Assembly (NCBI GenBank): GCA_035301485.1
Contig: DATGUF010000017.1
Coordinates: 61,299-125,298 of the forward strand
Direction of reading: 5' to 3'
From: CALEAR01 sp035301485
GTDB lineage: Bacteria; Pseudomonadota; Gammaproteobacteria; Pseudomonadales; Alcanivoracaceae
Length of the DNA stretch: 64,000 nucleotides
Position 1 is the first letter of the stretch. Each line of letters opens with the position of its first letter. Shown piece by piece: positions 1 through 8,806 of the stretch. A program made the position numbers and the translations under genes. The notes beneath the pieces were generated by a model. It made no database searches, had not been told where the DNA came from, and saw only the letters and a program-made list of their open reading frames with translations.

Positions 1-354
1 CGCTTCACCTGTTACCATTTTTGGCAACCAGGTTTGTTTTTGCTCTTCTGTACCTAAATGCAGAATATAGGGCGCAACAATATCGGAGTGCACAGAAATA
101 TTGGAAGCTAAACCGCCACAACCAGCGCGAGAAAACTCTTCTACCACCACTGCAGATAAGCGGAAATTGGCACCAAAACCGCCGTATTCTTCAGGGATAT
201 CTACACAAAGTAGCCCTTGTTCACCCATATCATTCCATACCGAACGGGGAATAATTTCATCTTTTTCCCACTGCTCATAATGTGGAACAATCTCTTGCTC
301 CACGTAGCGGCGTACGTTTTCTCTGAATAAATCAATTTCGTTTTGATCTAGCAT
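1..354 (-). CDS. Acyl-CoA dehydrogenase, N-terminal part (cut by window edge)
   Basis: The gene begins at an ATG (352-354) and runs off the left edge, so only 118 residues are seen. The protein opens with MLDQNEIDLFRENVRRY and contains the helical N-terminal acyl-CoA dehydrogenase pattern, including PEEYGGFG and, near the cut, HLGTEEQKQTWLP, which are typical of FadE-type enzymes. Such enzymes oxidise acyl-CoA to enoyl-CoA with FAD, as in beta-oxidation. A good ribosome site (AAGGA, about 7 bases before ATG) supports the start. The MFS gene lies upstream on the same strand, 80 bases away. The substrate chain length cannot be told from this part. Family call is firm; exact role is open. Confidence 0.85.
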   Translation of the reverse strand, partial: MLDQNEIDLFRENVRRYVEQEIVPHYEQWEKDEIIPRSVWNDMGEQGLLCVDIPEEYGGFGANFRLSAVVVEEFSRAGCGGLASNISVHSDIVAPYILHLGTEEQKQTWLPKMVTGEA

Positions 355-434
355 AATGCTTCCTTTCACTCATTAACTTTTATACATATATTTTGACACA
401 AACCATGCTCTACCCGCTATACGCCACCTTACGT

Positions 435-1730
435 TTACTGCTTTGCCATAAAGCGGAAATCAGGCACACGTGTGAGTAACAAGGTTGTGACACCAAAACT
501 CAATAACGCTAATACTAAAAAATAAGTGGGTAAGGTAAGGCCTAACACACTCAGTAGCAAAATTGAAAAAACTGCTGACAACACCATAAACAAAGCATTC
601 ATGACATTAGTGGCAGCAATAACCCGTGCTCGATAGCTTTCTTCTGTTGCTTGTTGAATATAAGTGAATAAAGGCACCACATAAAAACCGCCCCACACAC
701 CTATCAAAAACAAATCCAACAATAAGCGCGTAGCACCAGGAAGAGCTAAAAAACCAACTATGGTATCGCTCTTTTCATGCAGCATAGCTTGATAGGCGAA
801 GAAAAGATCCACCCCAAAGAGTGTTATACCAACAGCACCCAAAGGTACTAACCACAACTTCAACTGGCCACGAGACACCACTTTGCAAAGCCAAGATCCA
901 ACGCCAATTCCAAGAGAAAAAACGAGCAACAGCAAGGCATACACTGTTTCGCCAGCCTGCAAATAATTATCCACATACACCTTCAGTTGAGTGGTATACG
1001 CTGCCCCCAAAAACCAAAACCAAGAGACGCTGAGCACGGCAATCCACACAGCTTTATTCGCTCTTGCATAACGCATTACCGCGACGGTTTCAGTAAAGGG
1101 GTTCCAATTTATTTTTAACGCAGGTGTTGCTGAAGGCGCAGAAGGAATGTGATAACTGCTAAGTAGGCCGCTTAACGCTATGAGTATCAACGCTAGAGGC
1201 CCCCACCAAGGTTGCGCAAAAGAGGCATTCAACAACACACCTATTACGGAGCCTAATAAAATAGCGACGTAAGTGCCTTGCTGCACCAGGGCATTCCCGG
1301 CCACTAGCTCATTTTCAGCTAGGTGTTGCGGCATAATGGAATACTTTATTGGCCCAAAAAAAGTAGATTGGAACCCCATGGCAAAAAGCACCGCCATTAC
1401 CCCCCATAAACTTTCTAGGTAAAACCCGATGGCTGCAAAGATCATCAACAGCAGCTCTGTCACTTTTACCCAAAAAGCCATTTTGCCCTTGTCGAATTTG
1501 TCTGCAAACTGCCCCGCTAGCCCCGAAAACATAAAAAAAGGCAAGATAAATAAGGCAAGGGCAATGTTGTTTAAAAGGTTGGCGCTAAATTGAGATACCG
1601 CACTGGTGGTAATAAAAAGAATGAGCGCCTGGCGCAAAATATTATCGTTGAAAGCGCCAAAAAACTGCGTCAAAAAATACGGCAGAAACCGGCGGCCACT
1701 CAAAAGCCTCAGCATTGATGTAGAAGCCAC
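435..1730 (-). CDS. MFS transporter, LplT-like
   Basis: A 431-residue integral membrane protein with about 12 hydrophobic segments. The N-terminus (residues 13-40, with FLPYFLTQFFGAFNDN) matches the MFS group that includes the lysophospholipid carrier LplT and the transporter half of fused Aas-type acyltransferases. LplT flips lysophospholipids inward for re-acylation; here no acyltransferase domain is attached, so the substrate is inferred only. The start drawn is GTG (1728-1730), preceded by a purine-rich AGGAAGAAGA; an ATG five codons later is an alternative. It points away from the DUF4197 lipoprotein gene and toward the acyl-CoA dehydrogenase. Family confidence is good, substrate confidence low. 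Confidence 0.75.
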   Translation of the reverse strand: MASTSMLRLLSGRRFLPYFLTQFFGAFNDNILRQALILFITTSAVSQFSANLLNNIALALFILPFFMFSGLAGQFADKFDKGKMAFWVKVTELLLMIFAAIGFYLESLWGVMAVLFAMGFQSTFFGPIKYSIMPQHLAENELVAGNALVQQGTYVAILLGSVIGVLLNASFAQPWWGPLALILIALSGLLSSYHIPSAPSATPALKINWNPFTETVAVMRYARANKAVWIAVLSVSWFWFLGAAYTTQLKVYVDNYLQAGETVYALLLLVFSLGIGVGSWLCKVVSRGQLKLWLVPLGAVGITLFGVDLFFAYQAMLHEKSDTIVGFLALPGATRLLLDLFLIGVWGGFYVVPLFTYIQQATEESYRARVIAATNVMNALFMVLSAVFSILLLSVLGLTLPTYFLVLALLSFGVTTLLLTRVPDFRFMAKQ

Positions 1731-1885
1731 TCTTCTTCCTCACTTTAATTAACATTAACGAACCAAGCAGTGTACCACTGCCTTTAGCTGAAGATGATGC
1801 CAATATGCGCTAAAGTGTTTTTTCATCGTTCATAAGCACTTAAAATAGCCAATGGCGAAACCGTAACCACCACAAAGGAACAATT

Positions 1886-2596
1886 ATGAAACGCCTCATC
1901 TCGGTCATCTTTTTTACTGTGCTCATCGCTGGTTGTGCCAATATGCAGGAAATATTGGGAGAAACTAGTAGCACCACTTCTCCCACTTCCAACAACCAGG
2001 GCCATTTGGCGAATGCTGTTAAAGAAACCCTAGAAATTAGTAGTCTCAGGGCTTCTAATGCGCTATCGCAGCCTGGTGGTTACTTCAACGATGCAGCTCG
2101 TAAAATTATGCTACCAGAGCAACTGAATAGCGTTACTAAAATTATGCGCCAGTTTGGTTTTGGTAATCATGTGGATCAACTTGAAGCAAGAATGAATAAG
2201 GGTGCTGAGCAAGCAGCTTTAAAGGCTGGCGATTTGTTTGTGGCGACTATCAAACAAATGAATGTTCGTGACGCCCTAGGTATTATTCGCGGTGGCGACA
2301 CAGCAGCTACCGATTTTTTCCGTCAGGAAACGGAAGGCCAACTGCGCCGTGAGTACCAGCCTATTATTCGTCAAAACTTAGAAAAAGTAGGCTTTTACGA
2401 ACAATATCGCTTAGTGCTCGATCTCTATGAATCGTTGCCCATTAGCAATGGGCCCAACATGAACCTTGAAGACCACGTGCTCAACCAAAGTTTGAATGGC
2501 CTTTTCAGCAAAATAGCTGAAGAAGAAGCGTTAATTCGTTCAAACCCGCTACAGCGTGGTAGCGAGGTGCTAGGCTCTATTTTTAGTGCTCTATAG
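1886..2596 (+). CDS. DUF4197 domain lipoprotein
   Basis: A 236-residue protein with a short lipoprotein signal: two basic residues, a hydrophobic run and the lipobox LIAGC, giving lipidated Cys17. The rest (from about residue 40) is helical and matches my memory of the DUF4197 family: an early leucine/serine-rich helix, a central FGFGNHVDQLEARMNKGAE segment, then DALGIIRGGDTAATDFFR. The family is widespread in Proteobacteria and its function is unknown; a periplasmic or outer-membrane location is inferred from the lipobox. A ribosome site (AAAGGA) precedes the ATG. It stands alone between the divergent MFS gene and glyQ. Confidence 0.8.
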   Translation: MKRLISVIFFTVLIAGCANMQEILGETSSTTSPTSNNQGHLANAVKETLEISSLRASNALSQPGGYFNDAARKIMLPEQLNSVTKIMRQFGFGNHVDQLEARMNKGAEQAALKAGDLFVATIKQMNVRDALGIIRGGDTAATDFFRQETEGQLRREYQPIIRQNLEKVGFYEQYRLVLDLYESLPISNGPNMNLEDHVLNQSLNGLFSKIAEEEALIRSNPLQRGSEVLGSIFSAL

Positions 2597-2604
2597 CCAC
2601 TACG

Positions 2605-2630
2605 TTCCCTGCGGGGTTTCCCGTGGGGAA
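2605..2630 (+). terminator. Hairpin after the DUF4197 gene, no U-run
   Basis: Just after the stop codon the sequence folds as TTCCC-TG-CGGG-GTTT-CCCG-TG-GGGAA, a two-part stem with a small internal loop. No T-run follows, so intrinsic termination is uncertain; it may only protect the mRNA 3' end. Confidence 0.35.
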
Positions 2631-2710
2631 TGTCGCTGTGTAGCAGTGCTACCCATCCATTCCTGGGCTATACTTAGGCCCTGTTATGATTCAACCCATA
2701 GGACCGTATT

Positions 2711-3700
2711 ATGGCGGCTCAACCGCAACAAGACATCGATACATTTCAAGGCCTTATTCTAGCCTTGCAACAATTTTGGGCAGCACGTGGCTGCGTTATT
2801 ATTCAACCTTTGGATATGGAAGTAGGGGCGGGGACATTCCATCCAGCCACCTTCTTAAAATCTATCGGCCCAGAAACTTGGAACAGTGCTTACGTTCAAC
2901 CCTCCCGTCGTCCCACTGATGGCCGTTATGGTGAAAACCCAAACCGTTTGCAACACTACTACCAGTTTCAAGTGGTGTTAAAACCTTCTCCCACTAATAT
3001 TCAAGAACTCTATTTAGATTCCCTTGAAGCCCTCGGCTTCGACCCACTTGTACACGACATTCGCTTTGTAGAAGACAACTGGGAATCTCCCACTCTTGGT
3101 GCTTGGGGCTTAGGTTGGGAAGTATGGCTAAACGGTATGGAAGTCACCCAATTCACCTACTTCCAACAAGTAGGCGGGTTAGATTGCTACCCAGTGATGG
3201 GGGAAATCACCTACGGGTTAGAGCGCTTAGCCATGTATATTCAGGGTGTTGATTCTGTCTACGATCTAGTTTGGGCAAAAAACCCAGATGGCTCAGTAGT
3301 GACCTATGGCGACGTTTATCATCAAAACGAAGTAGAGCAATCTACTTACAACTTTGAATACGCAAATGTGCCTGCTTTATTCGAACAATTTAATTTGTAC
3401 GAATCTGAGTGTGAACGCCTCATCGCAGCAAACCTACCACTCGCTGCCTACGAACAAACACTCAAAGCTTCGCATACTTTTAACCTTCTCGATTCACGCA
3501 AAGCGGTATCTGTTACCGAACGTCAGCGTTACATCTTGCGGGTGAGAAATATGGCCCGTGCCGTGGCACATAGCTACTTAGAAAGCAGGGCAGAAGCAGG
3601 GTTCCCCATGGCGCCCGAGCACTTAGCTAAGGAAGCCTTAGAGAAGCTAGCACAAGAGAAAACATCTAAAAGCAAACAGAAAGAGCGGAGCAAAGCATGA
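2711..3700 (+). CDS. glyQ: Glycine--tRNA ligase alpha subunit
   Basis: A 329-residue protein forming the catalytic subunit of the bacterial alpha2beta2 glycyl-tRNA synthetase, which charges tRNA-Gly in the cytoplasm. The near-invariant N-terminal block (FQGLILALQQFWAARGC, then QPLDMEVGAGTFHPATFL) and the class II core stretches PTDGRYGENPNRLQHYYQFQ and EITYGLERLAMYIQGV are all present. Length is near the usual 300-320. The last four bases of the gene overlap the glyS start (ATGA), so the two are translationally coupled. The C-terminal tail is rich in lysine and serine, which is a normal variable region. Confidence 0.98.
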   Translation: MAAQPQQDIDTFQGLILALQQFWAARGCVIIQPLDMEVGAGTFHPATFLKSIGPETWNSAYVQPSRRPTDGRYGENPNRLQHYYQFQVVLKPSPTNIQELYLDSLEALGFDPLVHDIRFVEDNWESPTLGAWGLGWEVWLNGMEVTQFTYFQQVGGLDCYPVMGEITYGLERLAMYIQGVDSVYDLVWAKNPDGSVVTYGDVYHQNEVEQSTYNFEYANVPALFEQFNLYESECERLIAANLPLAAYEQTLKASHTFNLLDSRKAVSVTERQRYILRVRNMARAVAHSYLESRAEAGFPMAPEHLAKEALEKLAQEKTSKSKQKERSKA

Positions 3701-5760
3701 CACAAGCAGATTTACTCGTTGAATTAGGTACCGAGGAACTGCCCCCAAACTCCCTCGAAACCCTTGCTAACGCCTTCACTAAAGAAGTGGTGGCACAATT
3801 AGCTGCTGCGGAACTTGAGCATGGTGAGGTACACACTTATGCCACACCACGCCGTTTAGCGTTTCTTATTAAAAACCTAGCAAGCAAGCAAGAAGATAAA
3901 ACCTTGCAGCGTCGCGGCCCAGCTTTACAGGCAGCTTTCGATGCAGACGGTAATCCTACCCGTGCAGCCGAAGGTTTTGCTAAATCTGTGGGCTTAACAG
4001 TTGCTGAACTTGAAGAGCTCAACACAGACAAAGGAACTTGGCTTGTTGCCAACGTAGAGCAAAAAGGGCAAAGCATTAATGAATTGCTGCCCGAGATGCT
4101 TCAGCAAGCTATTAACAAGCTACCAATTCCAAAACGTATGCGTTGGAGCGATAGCCGCGTACAGTTTGTACGTCCTGTGCACTGGCTTGTGGTGTTGTAC
4201 GGTGAAGAGGTTATCCCTCTTACACTGCTAGGCCTCGATGCGGGCCACTACAGCCGCGGGCACCGCTTCCACCACAGCAGCCCCATTGGCATCGATAACC
4301 CCAACACTTACGTGGAACAGCTGCGTGAAGCTTACGTTATTGCAGACATGCAAGAGCGTCGCGATATTATCCAAGCCCAAGTGGAAAAAGCTGGGAAAGA
4401 GGCGGGCGGAACAGCTGTAATTGATGACGACTTACTCACTGAAGTTGCTGCCTTAGTAGAATGGCCCATTCCCTTAGTGGGGCACTTTGATGAAGGTTTC
4501 TTACGAGTACCGCAAGAAGCCATTATCACAGCTATGCAAGAACACCAGCGCTACTTCCCAGTGGTAGATGCCAACAACCAGCTCACCAACGCTTTCATTA
4601 CTATTAGTAATATTGACAGCGACAATAAAGAGCTCGTTATTTACGGTAACGAAAAAGTAATTCGCCCTCGCTTAGCCGATGCGGCGTTCTTCTTTGATAA
4701 CGATACAGCCATTCCTTTAACTGAACACAGTAAGCGTTTAGAGCAGTTGGTTTTCCAACAACAACTCGGCACCGTCGCTGATAAGTGCTCACGTATTAGT
4801 GCGCTTGCTGCCTATATTACAGAACAAATAGGCGGCAACGTTGAATGGGCAAAAGAAGCAGGATTACTTTGTAAGGCCGACTTGGTCACCGAAATGGTAG
4901 ACGAGTTCGACACCATGCAAGGCATCATGGGCTACTACCTTGCTAAGCACGAAGGCAAGCCCGAAGAAGTAGCTATGGCCATGCAGGAGCATTATCTGCC
5001 ACGTTTCTCTGGCGATCAGCTGCCCACGAGCACTACCGGCCAAGCGTTAGCGCTGGCTGATAAACTCGACACCTTGGTAGGTATTTTTGGCATTGGCCAA
5101 ATCCCCACAGGCCATAGTGACCCTTACGCATTACGCCGCGCTACCTTAGGGGTTTTGCGTATTATTATTGAAAAAGAACTTCCTCTAGACCTTGTTGATA
5201 TTGTTGGCCAAGCAGCACAACAGTATGGCCAGCTTATTGCTGCGAACACACAAGAGCAGGTGTTGGAGTTCATCCAAGGGCGTTACCGCGCCTTCTACCA
5301 AGAACAAGGTGTCAGCACTCCCGTTACGCTTTCAGTGCTTGCTGTGAACCCCACAGCGCCGCTCGATTTCGACCAGCGCATTAAAGCCGTATCAGTATTC
5401 TTAGAAGAACCTGCTGCACAGGCATTGGCGGAAGCCAATAAACGTGTGGCTAACATTTTAGCGCGCCAAGAAGGTGCTATACCTGAAGAAGTGGAAGGTT
5501 CACTCTTAGAAGACGGTGCAGAGCAAACCCTTGCCGATGCCATCGTGACAGCCTATGACACTACTGCTGAACAGTTAGAAAAACATGACTATGAAGCGGT
5601 GTTAAAAACACTGGCAGACCTACACGACCCAGTGGACGATTTCTTTGAAAACGTAATGGTGATGGCTGAAGACGAAGCGTTACGTAATAACCGATTAGCC
5701 CTGCTCGTTTTCTTGCGCGATCTTTTCTTGCAAGTGGCGGATATCTCGGAGTTAAGCTAA
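3697..5760 (+). CDS. glyS: Glycine--tRNA ligase beta subunit
   Basis: A 687-residue partner of GlyQ, needed for tRNA binding and activity of the alpha2beta2 enzyme. It starts with DLLVELGTEELPP, the family signature, and later shows the HD-like segment around residues 390-470 (KADLVTEMVDEFDTMQGIMGYYLAKHEG, GIGQIPTGHSDPYALRRATLG). The C-terminal part (about 580-687) is the anticodon-binding domain, ending in the usual FFENVMVMAEDEALRNNRLALL. Its ATG sits inside the end of glyQ, and its stop touches the gmhB start, so glyQ, glyS and gmhB look like one transcription unit. Confidence 0.98.
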   Translation: MTQADLLVELGTEELPPNSLETLANAFTKEVVAQLAAAELEHGEVHTYATPRRLAFLIKNLASKQEDKTLQRRGPALQAAFDADGNPTRAAEGFAKSVGLTVAELEELNTDKGTWLVANVEQKGQSINELLPEMLQQAINKLPIPKRMRWSDSRVQFVRPVHWLVVLYGEEVIPLTLLGLDAGHYSRGHRFHHSSPIGIDNPNTYVEQLREAYVIADMQERRDIIQAQVEKAGKEAGGTAVIDDDLLTEVAALVEWPIPLVGHFDEGFLRVPQEAIITAMQEHQRYFPVVDANNQLTNAFITISNIDSDNKELVIYGNEKVIRPRLADAAFFFDNDTAIPLTEHSKRLEQLVFQQQLGTVADKCSRISALAAYITEQIGGNVEWAKEAGLLCKADLVTEMVDEFDTMQGIMGYYLAKHEGKPEEVAMAMQEHYLPRFSGDQLPTSTTGQALALADKLDTLVGIFGIGQIPTGHSDPYALRRATLGVLRIIIEKELPLDLVDIVGQAAQQYGQLIAANTQEQVLEFIQGRYRAFYQEQGVSTPVTLSVLAVNPTAPLDFDQRIKAVSVFLEEPAAQALAEANKRVANILARQEGAIPEEVEGSLLEDGAEQTLADAIVTAYDTTAEQLEKHDYEAVLKTLADLHDPVDDFFENVMVMAEDEALRNNRLALLVFLRDLFLQVADISELS

Positions 5761-6300
5761 TTGGCGGTAATCGTATTAGATAGGGATGGCGTCATTAATT
5801 TCGACTCCGATCAATATATAAAAACGGTGGATGAATGGCGCGCTATTCCAGGCGCCATTGCAGCTATTGCTGCACTTTCTAAGGCAGGCCACGATATTTA
5901 TGTGGCCACCAACCAGTCCGGTATTGGCCGTGGCTTTTACAGTGTAGAAACGCTTAACGCTATGCACGACAAAATGCTACAGCTGTTATCTCAGGAAGGC
6001 GGGGAGTTAAAAGGCATTTACTATTGCCCCCACCATCCGGATGACAACTGCCAGTGCCGAAAACCTCTCCCTGGTATGCTCGAGGCAATGCAACAAGAGC
6101 ACCAGGTTGATTTTACCGACAGTTGGTTTGTGGGCGATAGTTTGCGTGATTTGCAAAGCGGTTTAAGTAAAGGCTGCAAGCCCGCTTTAGTTAGAACAGG
6201 GAAGGGCGAGGCTACCTTGGCTAAAGGGTTGCCCGCTGAATTAGAACACACTCTTGTGTTTGAAGATTTAGCAGACTTCGCTAAACATCTACTAAAGTAA
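5761..6300 (+). CDS. gmhB: D-glycero-beta-D-manno-heptose 1,7-bisphosphate 7-phosphatase
   Basis: A 179-residue HAD-superfamily phosphatase that removes the 7-phosphate from heptose 1,7-bisphosphate while ADP-heptose for the LPS inner core is made. The catalytic DxD is D7-R-D9, followed by the second motif ATNQSGIGRG. The zinc loop of GmhB is intact: C89, H91, C97 and C99. The third and fourth HAD motifs are represented by CRKPLPGML and FVGDSLRDLQSG. Translation appears to start at TTG directly after the glyS stop; a GGAG about nine bases upstream lies inside the end of glyS, which supports coupled translation. In Pseudomonas gmhB is also next to glyS. Confidence 0.95.
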   Translation: MAVIVLDRDGVINFDSDQYIKTVDEWRAIPGAIAAIAALSKAGHDIYVATNQSGIGRGFYSVETLNAMHDKMLQLLSQEGGELKGIYYCPHHPDDNCQCRKPLPGMLEAMQQEHQVDFTDSWFVGDSLRDLQSGLSKGCKPALVRTGKGEATLAKGLPAELEHTLVFEDLADFAKHLLK

Positions 6301-6315
6301 TTAGTTTTTAGGCAT

Positions 6316-6352
6316 AAAAAATCCCAGCTGTTTTAAACAGCTGGGATTTTTT
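6316..6352. terminator. Bidirectional intrinsic terminator between gmhB and gyrB
   Basis: A perfect palindrome (ATCCCAGCTGTTT, one base, then its complement) is flanked by A6 on the left and T6 on the right. It can end transcripts from both converging genes. Confidence 0.9.
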
Positions 6353-6369
6353 GTTTCTGCATTCTTCAC

Positions 6370-8781
6370 TTAGATATCTAAGTTAGCCACCTGTAATGCG
6401 TTAGTTTCAATAAACTCTCTTCTCGGCTCCACATCGTCGCCCATTAATGTTGTGAAAATGAGGTCCGCGCCAATAGCATCCTCAATTGTCACCTGCAACA
6501 TGCGACGGGAATCAGGATCCATCGTAGTTTCCCATAATTGCTCTGGGTTCATTTCACCCAATCCTTTGTAGCGCTGAATGGTGGTACCCCGACGTGCTTG
6601 TGCCATCAGCCACTCTAAGGCCTCTGCAAAGCTCTTCACAGGGCGAACACTCTCACCACGGGTTATCTTAGCATCAGGCGCCAAGAAGCCGTTCAGCTTA
6701 TCTCCAAGCGCTTTAATACGCTTGTAGTCTGGAGAGTTAATGAAATCTCGGCTAATTCTGTATTCACGTGTAACGCCATGAGCTAACTCTTCCACATGTG
6801 GGATAAAGCCATGCTCTGTTTCTTCAGCCGTTATAGTGTAGTGGTGCGACGCATCCACTCTCTCATTCACCCTTTTTTCAAGGTTTGCACACCAGGTTGT
6901 CATAAAGGCTTCATCTTCGAACTGCTCATCGGTTAAACCATCCACATAAGACAGCTGCCCCATAACTAAAGCTGGGAAGATACGGCTTTGACGTTCTACG
7001 ATTCTTTCTACCGTACGGTATTCTTTAATTAACGCCTCTAAGCGCTCGCCCGATACAGGAGGCGCCTCATTACCTGGATGAAGTGCTGCATTGTTTTCTA
7101 ACGCTGTAGCCGTGAGGTAATCCTCAAGAGAAGCATCATCTTTCAAGTAAGTTTCTTGCCTGCCTCTTTTAACTTTATACAAAGGAGGTTGGGCAATATA
7201 GATATATCCACGCTCAATAAGCTCAGGCATTTGCCTAAAGAAGAAAGTGAGCAACAGAGTACGAATGTGTGAACCATCAACATCCGCGTCCGTCATGATA
7301 ATAATGCGGTGGTAACGTGTTTTCTCCACGTCGTATTCATCACGGCCAATACCACAGCCTAGAGCGGTAATAAGCGTACCGACTTCGGCCGAAGACAGCA
7401 TACGGTCGAAACGTGCGCGCTCCACGTTAAGAATTTTACCCTTCAGTGGCAAAATCGCCTGTGTCTTTCTATCGCGTCCCTGTTTTGCAGACCCACCCGC
7501 AGAATCACCCTCCACAATGTAGAGTTCAGAGAGAGCAGGGTCCTTTTCTTGGCAGTCAGCTAATTTACCCGGTAAACCAGCTATATCTAAAGCCCCTTTA
7601 CGGCGGGTCATTTCACGTGCACGACGAGCAGCATCTCTGGCACGCGCTGCATCAATCATTTTCTGGGCAATTACTTTTGCCTCGTTTGGATTTTCCTGCA
7701 AATAATCATGGAACAATTCGTTCATGGTTTGTTCCACGGCGGTTCTAACCTCAGAAGACACGAGCTTTTCTTTCGTTTGGCTCGAAAACTTTGGATCAGG
7801 CACTTTCACTGACACAACCGCTGTTAACCCTTCACGGGCATCATCACCAGAGGTGGCCACCTTTTCGCGCCTTAACAACCCTTCCTGTTCCATATAGTTA
7901 TTTAGGGTTCGAGTTAGTGAAGCTCTGAAACCAGCTAAGTGGCTACCACCATCTTTTTGCGGAATATTGTTCGTAAAGCAGAAGATATTTTCGTTGTATG
8001 AATCCGTCCATTGCAACGCAACTTCTACGCCAATGCCATCTTCACGATCAAACTTAAAGTGAAATATTTCGTTAAGCGGAGTTCGTGCAGCATTTAAGTA
8101 CTCAACAAAGGCTGATAATCCGCCTTCGTATTCAAAGAGCTCTTCTTTCCCAGTGCGCTCATCTTTTAGATTGATAGCAATGCCTGAGTTAAGGAAGCTC
8201 AACTCTCTTAATCTTTTTTCTAATATAGAGTAGTGAAACTCAATATTATTAAAGGTTTCAGCACTTGGTTTAAAATGTATCTCGGTACCTGATTTATCAG
8301 TGTCACCCACTATTTCTAGCGCACCTTGAGGCTCGCCATGTTTATAGTGCTGTTCGTATACCTTTCCATTTCTCCAGATGGTTAGCTTTAAATGCTCAGA
8401 GAGTGCGTTCACCACTGATACACCTACGCCGTGCAAACCACCTGATACTTTATAGCTATTCTCATCGAACTTACCGCCAGCGTGAAGCACTGTCATAATT
8501 ACTTCAGCGGCTGAAACACCTTCTTCTGGGTGAATATCCACAGGGATACCACGGCCATTATCTGAACAGCTGATACTTTCATCTGCATGGATGGTGACAT
8601 TTATGCGATCACAGTATCCTGCTAATGCTTCGTCAATGGAGTTATCCACCACCTCAAAAACCATGTGGTGTAAACCGGTGCCATCATCAGTGTCACCGAT
8701 ATACATTCCTGGCCTTTTTCTTACCGCATCCAAACCACGGAGGACGCGGATATTTGAGGAATCGTAGCTATTATCTGTCAT
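6370..8781 (-). CDS. gyrB: DNA gyrase subunit B
   Basis: An 803-residue type IIA topoisomerase subunit that hydrolyses ATP to drive negative supercoiling with GyrA. The GHKL ATPase domain is at about 15-220 (EVVDNSIDEALAG, DNGRGIP, GGLHGVGVSVVNALSE), the transducer at 220-390, and the TOPRIM domain starts near EGDSAGGSAKQGRDR with the metal site DADVDGSHIRTL. The length fits the Gram-negative form with the long insert in the TOPRIM region. I chose the ATG at 8779-8781, which begins MTDNSYDSS and has AAGGAAA before it; a longer reading frame of 14 extra residues lacks such support. recF ends 25 bases upstream. Confidence 0.98.
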   Translation of the reverse strand: MTDNSYDSSNIRVLRGLDAVRKRPGMYIGDTDDGTGLHHMVFEVVDNSIDEALAGYCDRINVTIHADESISCSDNGRGIPVDIHPEEGVSAAEVIMTVLHAGGKFDENSYKVSGGLHGVGVSVVNALSEHLKLTIWRNGKVYEQHYKHGEPQGALEIVGDTDKSGTEIHFKPSAETFNNIEFHYSILEKRLRELSFLNSGIAINLKDERTGKEELFEYEGGLSAFVEYLNAARTPLNEIFHFKFDREDGIGVEVALQWTDSYNENIFCFTNNIPQKDGGSHLAGFRASLTRTLNNYMEQEGLLRREKVATSGDDAREGLTAVVSVKVPDPKFSSQTKEKLVSSEVRTAVEQTMNELFHDYLQENPNEAKVIAQKMIDAARARDAARRAREMTRRKGALDIAGLPGKLADCQEKDPALSELYIVEGDSAGGSAKQGRDRKTQAILPLKGKILNVERARFDRMLSSAEVGTLITALGCGIGRDEYDVEKTRYHRIIIMTDADVDGSHIRTLLLTFFFRQMPELIERGYIYIAQPPLYKVKRGRQETYLKDDASLEDYLTATALENNAALHPGNEAPPVSGERLEALIKEYRTVERIVERQSRIFPALVMGQLSYVDGLTDEQFEDEAFMTTWCANLEKRVNERVDASHHYTITAEETEHGFIPHVEELAHGVTREYRISRDFINSPDYKRIKALGDKLNGFLAPDAKITRGESVRPVKSFAEALEWLMAQARRGTTIQRYKGLGEMNPEQLWETTMDPDSRRMLQVTIEDAIGADLIFTTLMGDDVEPRREFIETNALQVANLDI

Positions 8782-8806
8782 GTTATTTCCTTTAGAAGTG
8801 ATAGCG